Shown here piece by piece: positions 18,612 through 26,549 of a DNA stretch of 64,000 nucleotides (its first letter is position 1; each line of letters starts with the position of its first letter). The position numbers and the translations under genes are program-made. This DNA is from Streptomyces decoyicus (GTDB taxonomy: Bacteria; Actinomycetota; Actinomycetes; Streptomycetales; Streptomycetaceae), in assembly GCF_019880305.1 (NCBI RefSeq), contig NZ_CP082301.1, forward strand, positions 5,518,001-5,582,000, written 5' to 3'. The notes under the pieces were generated by a model that did not search any database, was not told the origin of the DNA, and saw nothing but the letters and a program-made list of their open reading frames with translations.

Positions 18612-18663
18612 AGAGGGCCGCCGGCCGGATCCACCACATGATGAATCCGGCCGACGGCCCTCT
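18612..18663. terminator. Large bidirectional terminator hairpin
   Basis: The arms AGAGGGCCG-CC-GGCCGGAT and ATCCGGCC-GA-CGGCCCTCT form a 17-bp stem with one internal mismatch and a 14-nt loop. It follows nudC and faces the convergent mrx1. Confidence 0.8.
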
Positions 18664-18699
18664 GCCCGCCCTGTACGCACTCAGGCGGCGCGGGACCGC

Positions 18700-18835
18700 C
18701 CCTCAGGCGGAACGGAACCCCTCAGACGGAACGGCCCCCGCGGGAAGGAACCCTCAGGCGGAACGGAACCCCTCAGCGGAACGGAACCCCTCAGCGGAAC
18801 GGCACCGCTCCTGCCGGAACGGCACCGCTGCCGGG
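18700..18835. repeat. Short CGGAACGG repeat cluster
   Basis: Variants of CCTCAGGCGGAACGGAAC recur about six times in 130 bp between nudC and mrx1, some shortened to CTCAGCGGAACGG. Reading frames through it give only low-complexity peptides. No hairpin strong enough for a terminator is obvious. Confidence 0.5.
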
Positions 18836-18941
18836 GGAGACGCTGTCGGGGGAGCCACGCAGGCCTCGGGGAAGCCGCGTCGCCGCCGAGGCGAAGGCCT
18901 TCCGGAGAACCTCACAGGCGAAGCGCCCCTCGGAGCAGCCG

Positions 18942-19184
18942 TCAGGCCCCGACCTTCTGCTTGACCTGCGCCAGGGACGGGTTGGTCAGCGTCGAACCGT
19001 CGGGGAACAGCACGGTCGGCACCGTCTGGTTGCCGCCGTTCGCCTTCTCCACGAACGCCGCCGACTCCGGGTCGTGCTCGATGTTGATCTCGGTGTACGT
19101 GATGCCCTCGCGGTCCATCTGACCCTTCAGCCGACGGCAGTAGCCGCACCAGGTCGTGCTGTACATCGTCACAGTGCCCGCCAT
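18942..19184 (-). CDS. mrx1: Mycoredoxin 1 (glutaredoxin-like)
   Basis: This 80-residue thioredoxin-fold protein has the CGYC active site (Cys13, Cys16) and the cis-Pro motif TVPTV. Mycoredoxins reduce mycothiol mixed disulfides, replacing glutaredoxin in actinobacteria. AAGGAG lies about ten bases before the ATG. No GGAAT-N18-GTT sigma-R promoter is evident in the 80 bp upstream, although sigma-R controls thiol functions in streptomycetes. Confidence 0.92.
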   Translation of the reverse strand: MAGTVTMYSTTWCGYCRRLKGQMDREGITYTEINIEHDPESAAFVEKANGGNQTVPTVLFPDGSTLTNPSLAQVKQKVGA

Positions 19185-19862
19185 GCGTCCCGCGCTCCTT
19201 CGTTAAGTCTTGATCGATACCACCCGACGCCCTACTCGGCGCGGCCAAGCACCACAACGAACATCGAGCCCCAGCCATTCCCGGGACCCCGGGCGAGCCA
19301 TGCCGGGACCCCGGGCGAGCCGTTCCCGGCGCCGCGAACCGAGCCCCGGACTCGAACCCGGACCCGCGCCGGGACCCGCATCCAACCCGCGCGCCGGCCA
19401 CCTCGGGGGCCCACCCCCGCCCCACCCCCTCACCCCACCCCCTCCGACCAAAGCCGACCCCCCAACCCCCCGGGCCCAAGCCCCCAACCGAAGCCGCCCC
19501 CCACAGCCGCCTCCACCGAGCCCGCCCGCTCCCAGCCCTCACACGGCCCGTATCCCGCCCCACACGGCCCGCTCCCCGCCTCGATCGACCCGCCCCGTAC
19601 CGGCCGCTCGCCACCTCAGGCGGCCCGCCCCACACGCCCCGCCCCACACGGCCCCGCCCGACGTCTCACCCGCCCCCTCGACATCTCTCCCGCCCGCCGT
19701 ACGACCGCTCGGCTCCCGCCGCTCGACCGCCGGAACACAGCAAAGCATCCGCCGCGTCGGCGCATCGTCGGTTGTCCACAGCGGCCGCGATGCGTACGAC
19801 CGGGGTGCGGCGGCTGTGGACAGGGGTCCCGGGCGTCTCTGTGGACCTGGCAGCATGGCGGG
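19185..19862. other. 678-bp divergent intergenic region, C-rich, with TCCACA boxes
   Basis: This gap separates divergent mrx1 and uvrD2. The plus strand from 19220 to 19700 is C- and Pro-codon-rich and has open frames without plausible protein composition. Two 19-bp copies of CCGGGACCCCGGGCGAGCC lie 22 bp apart (19281, 19303). The 90 bp before uvrD2 hold three DnaA-box-like 9-mers: TTGTCCACA at 19772-19780 and, on the other strand, CTGTCCACA (19815-19823) and AGGTCCACA (19840-19848). Confidence 0.5.
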
Positions 19863-22091
19863 GTGACAGCAGCAACGCACTCCTCTCTTTTCCCGCCGGT
19901 GCCGGACTCGGCCGACGGGGTGCTCGACGGGCTCGACCCCGAGCAGCGCGAGGTCGCCACCGCTCTGCACGGCCCCGTCTGCGTGCTGGCCGGTGCCGGC
20001 ACGGGCAAGACCCGTGCGATCACCCACCGGATCGCCTACGGGGTACGGGCGGGGATCCTCCAGCCCGCGAGTGTGCTCGCGGTCACGTTCACGGCCCGCG
20101 CGGCCGGCGAGATGCGCGGTCGGCTGCGGCAGCTCGGCGCGGGCGGGGTCCAGGCCAGGACATTCCACTCCGCGGCGCTGCGGCAGCTCCAGTTCTTCTG
20201 GCCGAAGGCCGTCGGCGGCGAGGTCCCGCGGCTGCTGGAGCGCAAGATCCAGCTCGTCGCTGAGGCCGCCGCCCGCTGCGGCATCCGGTTCGACCGCAAC
20301 GAGCTGCGCGATGTCACGGCCGAGATCGAGTGGTCCAAGGTCACCCAGACCGTGCCGGCCGACTATCCGGCCGCGGTCGTCAAGGCCGGGCGCGAGGCGC
20401 CTCGCGACCCCGCCGAGATCGGGGAGATCTACCGCACGTACGAACAGCTCAAGCGGGAGCGGGGCAGCATCGACTTCGAGGATGTGCTGCTGCTCACGGT
20501 GGGTGTGCTCCAGGACCGGCACGACATCGCCGAGCAGGTCCGTGCCCAGTATCAGCACTTCGTCGTCGACGAGTACCAGGACGTCAGCCCGCTCCAGCAG
20601 CGGCTGCTGGAGCTCTGGCTGGGGGACCGCGACACCCTCTGTGTGGTCGGCGACGCCAGCCAGACGATCTACAGCTTCACCGGCGCCACCCCCGACCACC
20701 TCCTCAACTTCCGCACCCGCCATCCGAACGCGACCGTCGTCAAGCTCGTCCGCGACTACCGCTCCAGCCCCCAGGTCGTGCGCCTCGCCAACGGCCTGCT
20801 CACCCAGGCCAAGGGGCGCGCGGCCGAGCAGCGGCTGGAGCTGATCTCGCAGCGCGAGGCCGGGCCCGAGCCCGTGTACACGGAGTACGCCGACGAGCCC
20901 GCCGAGGCCGAGGGCACCGCCCGCCGGATCCGTGACCTGATCGCCTCCGGTGTGCCCGCCGGCGAGATCGCCGTGCTCTTCCGTATCAACGCCCAGTCCG
21001 AGGTCTACGAGCAGGCGCTGGCCGACGTCGGCGTGCCGTATCAGCTGCGGGGCGCCGAGCGGTTCTTCGAGCGGCCCGAGGTGCGCGAGGCCGGCGTCAA
21101 GCTGCGTGGCGCGGCCCGCTTCGGCGCCAACGACGCGCTGCTCGACGACGCCGTGGACCTGCCGTCCGAGGTGCGGGCGGTGCTCAGCGACATGGGCTGG
21201 ACGAGCCGGCCGCCGGCCGGATCGGGGGCGGTACGCGACCGCTGGGAGTCGCTGGCGGCTCTGGTGCGGCTCGCCGAGGACTTCGCCGAGGCCCGGCCCG
21301 CGGCCACCCTCGCCGACCTCGTCGCCGAGTTGGACGAGCGGGCCAACGCCCAGCACGCCCCGACGGTCGAAGGGGTGACGCTCGCGTCCCTGCATGCCGC
21401 CAAGGGCCTGGAGTGGGACGCCGTTTTCCTGGTCGGTCTCACCGAGGGCATGATGCCGATCACCTACGCCAAGACCGATGAGCAGATAGAGGAAGAGCGC
21501 CGGCTGCTGTATGTCGGCGTCACCCGCGCCCGGCAGCATCTGGCTCTGTCCTGGTCGCTGGCGCGCTCTCCCGGTGGGCGGGCCTCCCGCCGCGCCAGCC
21601 GCTTCCTCAGCGGCCTGCGGCCCGGTTCCGGGGCGGTGGCCGGCCGTCGCACGCCGGGCGCGGTCTCGGGGGGCGTCGAGCGGGGCGACGGGGCGGCGGT
21701 GGTGGCCCGGCGTCCCAAGCACCGCAGCCCGGCCCGCTGCCGGGTCTGCAACAGGACCCTCACGGACGCGGGCGAGATGAAGCTGATGCGGTGTGAGGAC
21801 TGCCCCTCGGAGCTCGACGAGGCGCTCTACGAGAGGCTGTGCGCGTGGCGGGCCGAGCAGGCGGCGCGCTCGAGGCAGCCCGCCTACTGCGTCTTCACCG
21901 ACAAGACGCTGATGGCGATCGCGGAGGCCGTTCCGGGAACCGAATCGGAGCTTGCGGTCATCTCAGGAGTGGGGCGGCGGAAGTTCGACCGCTACGGCAG
22001 TGACGTGCTGGCAATCTGTGCCGGCGAGGAGCTCGTGGGGGCCTCGGAAGACGGCTCCGAGGACACCGCGAAAAACTCGTCGGAAAAATAG
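19863..22091 (+). CDS. uvrD2: UvrD2-type superfamily 1 DNA helicase
   Basis: The product has 742 residues. Walker A is AGAGTGKT (43-50), followed by DEYQDVSPLQQ, GDASQTIYSFTGA and VGVTRARQHL. The C-terminal tail has a four-Cys cluster (CRVCN...CEDCP) and then an HRDC-like domain near residues 650-735. This is the layout of mycobacterial UvrD2, a 3'-5' helicase. GTG is taken as start from family length; no clear ribosome binding site is seen, so a leaderless message is possible. The stop codon overlaps the probable AT-rich activator site of the wblC promoter. Confidence 0.92.
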   Translation: MTAATHSSLFPPVPDSADGVLDGLDPEQREVATALHGPVCVLAGAGTGKTRAITHRIAYGVRAGILQPASVLAVTFTARAAGEMRGRLRQLGAGGVQARTFHSAALRQLQFFWPKAVGGEVPRLLERKIQLVAEAAARCGIRFDRNELRDVTAEIEWSKVTQTVPADYPAAVVKAGREAPRDPAEIGEIYRTYEQLKRERGSIDFEDVLLLTVGVLQDRHDIAEQVRAQYQHFVVDEYQDVSPLQQRLLELWLGDRDTLCVVGDASQTIYSFTGATPDHLLNFRTRHPNATVVKLVRDYRSSPQVVRLANGLLTQAKGRAAEQRLELISQREAGPEPVYTEYADEPAEAEGTARRIRDLIASGVPAGEIAVLFRINAQSEVYEQALADVGVPYQLRGAERFFERPEVREAGVKLRGAARFGANDALLDDAVDLPSEVRAVLSDMGWTSRPPAGSGAVRDRWESLAALVRLAEDFAEARPAATLADLVAELDERANAQHAPTVEGVTLASLHAAKGLEWDAVFLVGLTEGMMPITYAKTDEQIEEERRLLYVGVTRARQHLALSWSLARSPGGRASRRASRFLSGLRPGSGAVAGRRTPGAVSGGVERGDGAAVVARRPKHRSPARCRVCNRTLTDAGEMKLMRCEDCPSELDEALYERLCAWRAEQAARSRQPAYCVFTDKTLMAIAEAVPGTESELAVISGVGRRKFDRYGSDVLAICAGEELVGASEDGSEDTAKNSSEK

Positions 22092-22120
22092 TTTGCGCGC
22101 GCGGAGCGCATCCCCATAGC
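22084..22120 (+). promoter_or_regulatory. Probable autoregulated wblC promoter
   Basis: An AAAAATA tract (22084-22090) directly precedes a -35-like TTTGCG (22092-22097). A 17-bp spacer leads to a weak -10 CATAGC (22115-22120). An A/T-rich element just upstream of -35 is the known recognition feature of WhiB7/WblC promoters. Transcription would start near 22127, leaving a leader of about 550 nt. Confidence 0.5.
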
Positions 22121-22234
22121 CTTCGGAAGCACGGAGACAACGGAATCTTCCGAGATCCGATGGATCCGTGCTGTACTTGAACACCCTGGAACGGGATTCC
22201 CGTTCCACCGAGACGCCGAGAGGAGGCGAGCCCA

Positions 22235-22561
22235 GTGATCAGCATCATCAAGACCGACAAAATGACCGATCCCTCGGTCGTCGCCACCTGCCCGCTCGGC
22301 TCCTCGCTCCCGGGTACCGGTCTGTCCGGCTTCGGCCGCCTGTCCGGTATCGAGGTCGCGCGCCCCGAGTCCCTCGCTGTGCTGACGCGCAGTGAGCGCA
22401 CCGCGCGACCGACCGAGGCACCTGCGGTAGCAGCAACGACGGCATCGGCGAATGCCCTTGTCTTCGCGGCGGCCAATGGTGCCGGATCCCGGAAGCAGTA
22501 CCAGACGCAGCATGACATGTGGGCCTACCGCGGCCTCGAACCCTGGAGAGATCCAGCCTGA
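22235..22561 (+). CDS. Upstream ORF in the wblC leader
   Basis: This is a 108-codon ORF with a GTG start and a strong GAGGAGG sequence about nine bases upstream. Its product is Ala/Thr/Ser-rich without known domain and ends in a Trp/Tyr/Arg-rich stretch (MWAYRGLEPWRDPA). The last codons cover the 5' arm of an antiterminator. WhiB7/wblC leaders are reported to use a uORF to sense impaired translation. The peptide itself may be unimportant; ribosome position on it is probably the signal. The stop lies 28 nt before the terminator stem. Confidence 0.6.
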   Translation: MISIIKTDKMTDPSVVATCPLGSSLPGTGLSGFGRLSGIEVARPESLAVLTRSERTARPTEAPAVAATTASANALVFAAANGAGSRKQYQTQHDMWAYRGLEPWRDPA

Positions 22562-22598
22562 TCGGCACGATCAGGTCGGCACCTTCCAGGGCCGCGGA
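22528..22598 (+). promoter_or_regulatory. wblC antiterminator pairing
   Basis: CCGCGGCC at 22528-22535, inside the uORF end, is the exact complement of GGCCGCGG within the 5' arm of the downstream terminator. CCCTGG/CCAGGG can extend the pairing with a bulge. Forming it would block the terminator. Confidence 0.6.
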
Positions 22599-22630
22599 AC
22601 CCACACCGGGATCCGCGGCCCTTTTGTTTG
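22589..22630 (+). terminator. Intrinsic terminator/attenuator upstream of wblC
   Basis: GGGCCGCGGA (22589-22598) and TCCGCGGCCC (22612-22621) form a perfect 10-bp stem with a 13-nt loop, followed by TTTTGTTTG. A U-rich tract this clean is unusual at this GC content. It lies about 50 nt before the wblC start, so it would end transcription in the leader unless the antiterminator forms. Confidence 0.8.
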
Positions 22631-22679
22631 CCCACGCGCCCGCCACCAGCCGGGCCGAACAGACGAGGAACACACCACC

Positions 22680-23033
22680 GTGCAACTGCAGACGCACACC
22701 CCGTCCGTAGCGACCGACCTGATCCCTCCGCCCGACCCTCAGGAGAACCCCTTGCTGCCCCTCACCGAGCTCGACGACGAGATCGACCGCCTCGGCGCCG
22801 CTGTTCCGTGCCGCACGTATGACCCCGAGGTCTTCTTCGCGGAGTCCCCGGCCGACGTCGAGTACGCCAAGACGCTGTGCCAGACCTGTCCCGTCCGTGA
22901 GGCCTGTCTCGCCGGCGCCAAAGACCGCCGTGAGCCGTGGGGTGTCTGGGGCGGCGAGCTCTTCGTCCAGGGCGTCGTCGTGCCCCGGAAGCGTCCGCGT
23001 GGCCGTCCGCGCAAGAACCCGGTTGCGGCATGA
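22680..23033 (+). CDS. wblC: WblC (WhiB7) antibiotic-resistance regulator
   Basis: This 117-residue WhiB-family iron-sulfur transcription factor has cluster ligands Cys44, Cys67, Cys70 and Cys76. The GVWGGE turn (88-93) is present, and an RGRP AT-hook (107-110) distinguishes WhiB7/WblC from other Wbl proteins. It binds sigma-HrdB and activates intrinsic resistance genes when translation is inhibited, including its own promoter. The GTG start has GAGGAA about nine bases upstream. The gene follows a terminator-containing leader and lies between uvrD2 and the ABC1-type kinase, as in mycobacteria. The final ATGA may couple it to a downstream small ORF. Confidence 0.96.
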   Translation: MQLQTHTPSVATDLIPPPDPQENPLLPLTELDDEIDRLGAAVPCRTYDPEVFFAESPADVEYAKTLCQTCPVREACLAGAKDRREPWGVWGGELFVQGVVVPRKRPRGRPRKNPVAA

Positions 23034-23098
23034 ACTCCATCGGCACAGGAACGATCGACCATCCCGTCACACGGGATCCCCAGAAGCAGGACCTCACG

Positions 23099-23353
23099 AT
23101 GAATCCCTCCCTCACCGACACACCCGTCCCCGTGAATGTGAACGCCGACGCGATCGAGTCGCGTCAGAACAGGAACCTCGCCATGCAACTCATCCCAGAA
23201 GCCCTGGCGCGTGCACATATGCACGAACGCCTCCAAGAGGCTGAATCGGAACGCAGGGCTCATCGGCTCGCCGCCGCGCGGCGTATGCAGCGGCGCGCCG
23301 AGCGCGCGTCGCTCCGTGCCCGCCGTGCACTGGCGATGGCCGTGATGCAGTAA
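23099..23353 (+). CDS. Small Arg-rich hypothetical protein downstream of wblC
   Basis: The product has 84 residues and is unrecognised. It is mainly one long, highly charged helix (Arg/Ala/Glu), with many Arg in the last 40 residues. The ATG has AGGACC seven bases upstream. An alternative in-frame ATG at 23030 overlaps the wblC stop (ATGA) and would add 23 residues with translational coupling. Either way it is likely co-transcribed with wblC. The basic helix suggests nucleic-acid or ribosome binding, but this is speculation. Confidence 0.6.
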   Translation: MNPSLTDTPVPVNVNADAIESRQNRNLAMQLIPEALARAHMHERLQEAESERRAHRLAAARRMQRRAERASLRARRALAMAVMQ

Positions 23354-23379
23354 GGCGGCGCGCTGGTACCGCCACCCAT

Positions 23380-23405
23380 GGGGTCCGTCCGACAGGGCGG
23401 GCCCC
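23380..23405 (+). terminator. Hairpin after the wblC operon
   Basis: GGGGTCCGTCC and GGGCGGGCCCC pair over 11 bp (two G-U pairs) with a GACA loop, 27 bp after the small Arg-rich gene. Confidence 0.6.
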
Positions 23406-23456
23406 GTCGTGCGTTGTCTCCCGCTTTCGCGGGGTTGGCAGGGATATCGTCGGCTG

Positions 23457-23654
23457 GTGGACCAGAAGACGCATGAACAGGCGGAGTTGACTGACGGGGA
23501 CACAGCGTGCGCCGGTTGCGGCGCGGTCGCCGAGGGCTCTCCGCCGACCTGGACCTGCTCCGTCGAGAACGGTGAGCGCCGCTACTTCTGTGACCGCTGC
23601 GCGCGGGAGAACATCCGGGCCATCGAGGGACGCCTGGATTCGAGCTGGTGGTGA
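23457..23654 (+). CDS. Small two-CxxC zinc-ribbon-like protein
   Basis: This 65-residue protein has CAGC and, further on, CDRC (plus a single Cys in TWTCS), separated by an aromatic-rich loop, and ends DSSWW. It resembles a zinc-ribbon domain of unknown role. A TATCGT box lies six bases before the GTG and there is no Shine-Dalgarno sequence, so the mRNA may be leaderless. It is convergent with the ABC1-type kinase gene. Confidence 0.65.
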   Translation: MDQKTHEQAELTDGDTACAGCGAVAEGSPPTWTCSVENGERRYFCDRCARENIRAIEGRLDSSWW

Positions 23655-23750
23655 GACCGGGCGGCACCGGGGCCCGGTAGGCGCTCGGGCCGTCCCGTCC
23701 GCTCCGGTGGCCGGAGCGGACGGCCGGGTCCGTGCCGCCCGGCGGCCTGC

Positions 23751-25187
23751 TCAGGCCGGGGTCTCCTCGACGGCCTCCTTGCCGAGGTCCACACGGATTT
23801 CCTCGTCCGCGACGGTGATGCCGGTCACGTCCGGGCCGGCCGGCTCCTCCTCGGGTACAAAGCCGGGCAGCCATGCCTCGAGTTCGTCGCGCAGCCGTAC
23901 CGCCGCCCCCAGCTGGCACAGCACGCCGATCGTGCTCAACGTCACACGGTGGATCAGGAGGTAGGCGGGCGGCAGATTGAGCTGTTTGGCCAACTGGTAG
24001 GCGGGGGAGCGCGGATCGCCGATCCGGGTCGCCTGATGGCGCATCCAGCCCCGGGTGAAGGTGAACTCCTCCACCTGGGCGGGTTCGATGATCGGCAGCA
24101 GATATTCCAGTACCGCGTCCGGATCCAGCTCGATGGACTCCTTGACGAAGCCCTCCTCGCACAGCAGCTGGTAGACGGAGTCCGCGTCGCCGTCCAGCGT
24201 CATCCGCAGCGACGTGCCGATCGTCGGCGGCAGTCCGTCGGGCAGCCGGTCGACGGTGCCAAAGTCCAGCACCCCCAGCCGCCACTCCTCGACGGGGCCG
24301 TCGGGGGAGTCCCCGGCCAGCAGCCGGAAGTTCCCCGGGTGCGGGTCGGCGTGCAGCAGGCCCGTACGGGCGGGGCCGGAGAAGAGGAAGCGCGCCAGAA
24401 GCTGACCGGCCCGGTTGCGCTGCTCGTCGGTGCCGTCGGCGATCACCTCCGACAGCGGCATGCCTTCCATCCACTCCGTCACCAGCACCTCATCGCACTG
24501 GTGGACCACGGCGGGCACCACGACATCCGGGTCGTCGGCGAACTCCTCGGCATGCGCCCGCTGGGCCTCCGCCTCCAGGGAGTAGTCCAGCTCCTCCGAG
24601 ACCCGGTCGCGCAGTTCGGTGATCAGCGGCTTGATGTCCATGCCCGGGATCAGTGGGCCCAGCAGCCGGGCGAACCGGCTCAGCTGCGCCAGGTCGGACA
24701 GCAGCGCCTGCCCGGCACCCGGATACTGCACCTTGACGGCCACCTCACGGCCGTCGTGCCACACCGCGCGGTGGACCTGCCCGATCGAGGCCGCCGCAGC
24801 CGGCTTGTCCTCGAATTCCTCGAACAGCTCCCGCCAGTCCTGGCCGAGCTGCTCGGCCAGCACCGAGTGCACCGTGCTGGTCGGCATCGGCGGGGCCGCT
24901 TCCTGAAGCTTCGTCAGGGCGGCACGGTAGGGGCCGGCGATCTCCTCGGGCAGCGCCGACTCGAAGACGGACAGCGCCTGCCCGAACTTCATCGCCCCGC
25001 CCTTCAGCTCACCGAGCACCTTGAAGAGCTGTTCGGCGGTGCGCTGTTGAAGCTCCCGGCCGACGATTTCGGCGGATCTGCCGCCGATCCGCTTGCCGAG
25101 GCCCCAGGTGGCACGGCCGGCGAACCCCAGTGGCAGCGCGGCCAGCTTGGCGGTGCGGGTGACCGCCTTGCGGGGAAGATCAGACAT
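23751..25187 (-). CDS. ABC1/UbiB-family atypical kinase
   Basis: The product has 478 residues. Hallmarks are present in order: MKFGQ (KxGQ helix), AAASIGQVHRA (Ala-rich nucleotide loop), VKVQYP (ATP lysine), HADPHPGNF (catalytic loop) and VLDFGTV (metal-binding DFG). It is therefore a probably competent ATPase/kinase-like protein. UbiB homologues support quinone or lipid metabolism. The ATG has GGAGGGG a few bases upstream. Its position beside whiB7 is conserved in mycobacteria, so a link to the WblC response is possible but unproven here. Confidence 0.9.
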   Translation of the reverse strand: MSDLPRKAVTRTAKLAALPLGFAGRATWGLGKRIGGRSAEIVGRELQQRTAEQLFKVLGELKGGAMKFGQALSVFESALPEEIAGPYRAALTKLQEAAPPMPTSTVHSVLAEQLGQDWRELFEEFEDKPAAAASIGQVHRAVWHDGREVAVKVQYPGAGQALLSDLAQLSRFARLLGPLIPGMDIKPLITELRDRVSEELDYSLEAEAQRAHAEEFADDPDVVVPAVVHQCDEVLVTEWMEGMPLSEVIADGTDEQRNRAGQLLARFLFSGPARTGLLHADPHPGNFRLLAGDSPDGPVEEWRLGVLDFGTVDRLPDGLPPTIGTSLRMTLDGDADSVYQLLCEEGFVKESIELDPDAVLEYLLPIIEPAQVEEFTFTRGWMRHQATRIGDPRSPAYQLAKQLNLPPAYLLIHRVTLSTIGVLCQLGAAVRLRDELEAWLPGFVPEEEPAGPDVTGITVADEEIRVDLGKEAVEETPA

Positions 25188-25243
25188 GCGCCCCTCCAAC
25201 TCACACTGTCCCCCAACCGGGGTTACTCCGTCATTGTGGCGTG

Positions 25244-26371
25244 TCACGGCCGAGGATCCGAGGCGCCTGCCGTACTCAGCGGGACAGCAGCGCCGCAGCC
25301 GCACTCCGGATGCGGCTCGATGCGCACCGTCCGCACGCTCGCACACGGCGAGACGACCTCCATCCGCGCCCCTGTGCACGGCGGCAGTTCACCGTCGAGG
25401 AACGTCAGCGCCTGGACGGCGGCGACCCCCGCGACCGCCGTAGCCAGCGCGGCATCGCAGGCCGGCACCGCGGGGGAACCACGGCCCGACCGCCACTGCG
25501 CCAGCAGCCGCGGCCAGGCAGGCTCCGCGTCCGTACGGCGTAATTCATCGCAGCGGGCACAGGCCGAACCTCCGGGCAGCACCAACGGACCCACCACACC
25601 CGTGCCCTCGATCACCCCGGCGTAAAGATGCGGGATTCCGGCAGTGAGCAGCGGCTCGGAGATCACGGGGTCGGGGGCGTAGGCGCCGAGCCCGTCGCGC
25701 GGGGCGAGCACCACGAGGGACAAACCGGGCTCGCCGGACTCGCTGACCGGGACCCTCGGCCGCGGCGTACGGCTCCAGGGGGAGGCCTGGTGCACCAGCC
25801 GTCGCGCGGCGGCGTCGCGGCGCTCGCCGATCCGCTCGGCCGGCAGTCCGCCGGGCATCACGTCCCACGGCTGGACCATGCCGCCGTCGACCACCTCCAC
25901 CCGGCCGATCCCCGAGGCCGAGAGCAGTGCCGCGATCGCGGCGCCGACCCGCCCGGTCCCCTTGACCTTGGCCCGGACCGCGCGCCGCGCCCCCATCCGG
26001 CCCAGGGCGCCCGCGGGTTCCGGATGCCGCACCGAGAGGGAAGCCAGGTCGGGCCGCAGCTGCTCGAAGGCGGCGTGGTCCGCCCGTACGGCCTCGGCCG
26101 CCGCCCCGCCTGCGGTGGGGGCCTCCAGCAGTCCGGCCGCGCCGAGCCGGTCCACCACGCCCCGTGCGTGCTCGGGCGGGAGGTCCAGCAGTGCGGCCTC
26201 CTCGATCAATTGCTGCATCGTGCGTGTGCCGTCGATCAGCGAGAGGAAGCTGCCGGTCGCCGTGTCGACCGGGCCGACCACCCTCGCATGTGCCGGCGCG
26301 ACGCCGAAGCGCACCGTTTCCCTGTCCCGCCAGCCGCGCCGCAGCGCGGGCTTGAGCATCGGATGTCCCAT
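25244..26371 (-). CDS. ThiF-like protein with winged N-terminus (TOMM-partner type)
   Basis: The product has 375 residues. Residues 1-80 look like a small winged-helix (RRE-like) domain. The rest is an E1/ThiF Rossmann fold (KGTGRVG, then VEVVDGG) ending in CxxC (CARC) and CxC (CGCG) zinc-type Cys pairs. The SNLxRQ adenylation loop of true E1 enzymes is absent, the corresponding segment reading WDVMPGG. The second Asp site is not recognisable. This pattern matches non-adenylating ocin-ThiF/TOMM leader-binding partner proteins, yet no YcaO, precursor peptide or transporter lies nearby. The divergent neighbour is a metallopeptidase. Confidence 0.75.
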   Translation of the reverse strand: MGHPMLKPALRRGWRDRETVRFGVAPAHARVVGPVDTATGSFLSLIDGTRTMQQLIEEAALLDLPPEHARGVVDRLGAAGLLEAPTAGGAAAEAVRADHAAFEQLRPDLASLSVRHPEPAGALGRMGARRAVRAKVKGTGRVGAAIAALLSASGIGRVEVVDGGMVQPWDVMPGGLPAERIGERRDAAARRLVHQASPWSRTPRPRVPVSESGEPGLSLVVLAPRDGLGAYAPDPVISEPLLTAGIPHLYAGVIEGTGVVGPLVLPGGSACARCDELRRTDAEPAWPRLLAQWRSGRGSPAVPACDAALATAVAGVAAVQALTFLDGELPPCTGARMEVVSPCASVRTVRIEPHPECGCGAAVPLSTAGASDPRP

Positions 26372-26434
26372 CTCCGCCCCCGTCCTTCGTCGTCCGGCTC
26401 ACAGCATGCGCCGAACGGCCGATCCCCGCGGAAG

Positions 26435-26443
26435 TTATCCACA
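26435..26443 (+). promoter_or_regulatory. Single perfect TTATCCACA box
   Basis: The 9-mer TTATCCACA, the classical DnaA-box sequence, stands in the 178-bp divergent gap between the ThiF-like and metallopeptidase genes. A single copy may be chance or a DnaA-responsive promoter site. Confidence 0.3.
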
Positions 26444-26549
26444 GGCGGTGGGCATTGGTCATACAAGCGGTGCACGCCATGGAGTGGTTCGGTGGCGAAC
26501 CGTCCGCGGGGCGGGACTTCCCGCAGCCCCAGCGGGTAACGTCGGGCGC

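Noticed and set aside
18551..18964. Plus-strand 138-codon frame between nudC and mrx1
   Set aside because: It runs through the terminator hairpin and repeat cluster and is Arg/Asn/Gly low complexity.
19203..19647. Minus-strand frames in the mrx1-uvrD2 gap
   Set aside because: Gly/Arg/Trp-rich translations without ribosome binding sites; the region is simple-sequence C-rich DNA.
19770..19850. Replication origin
   Set aside because: Only three boxes, no dnaA/dnaN neighbours and no A/T-rich unwinding region; kept only as a possible DnaA-responsive promoter.
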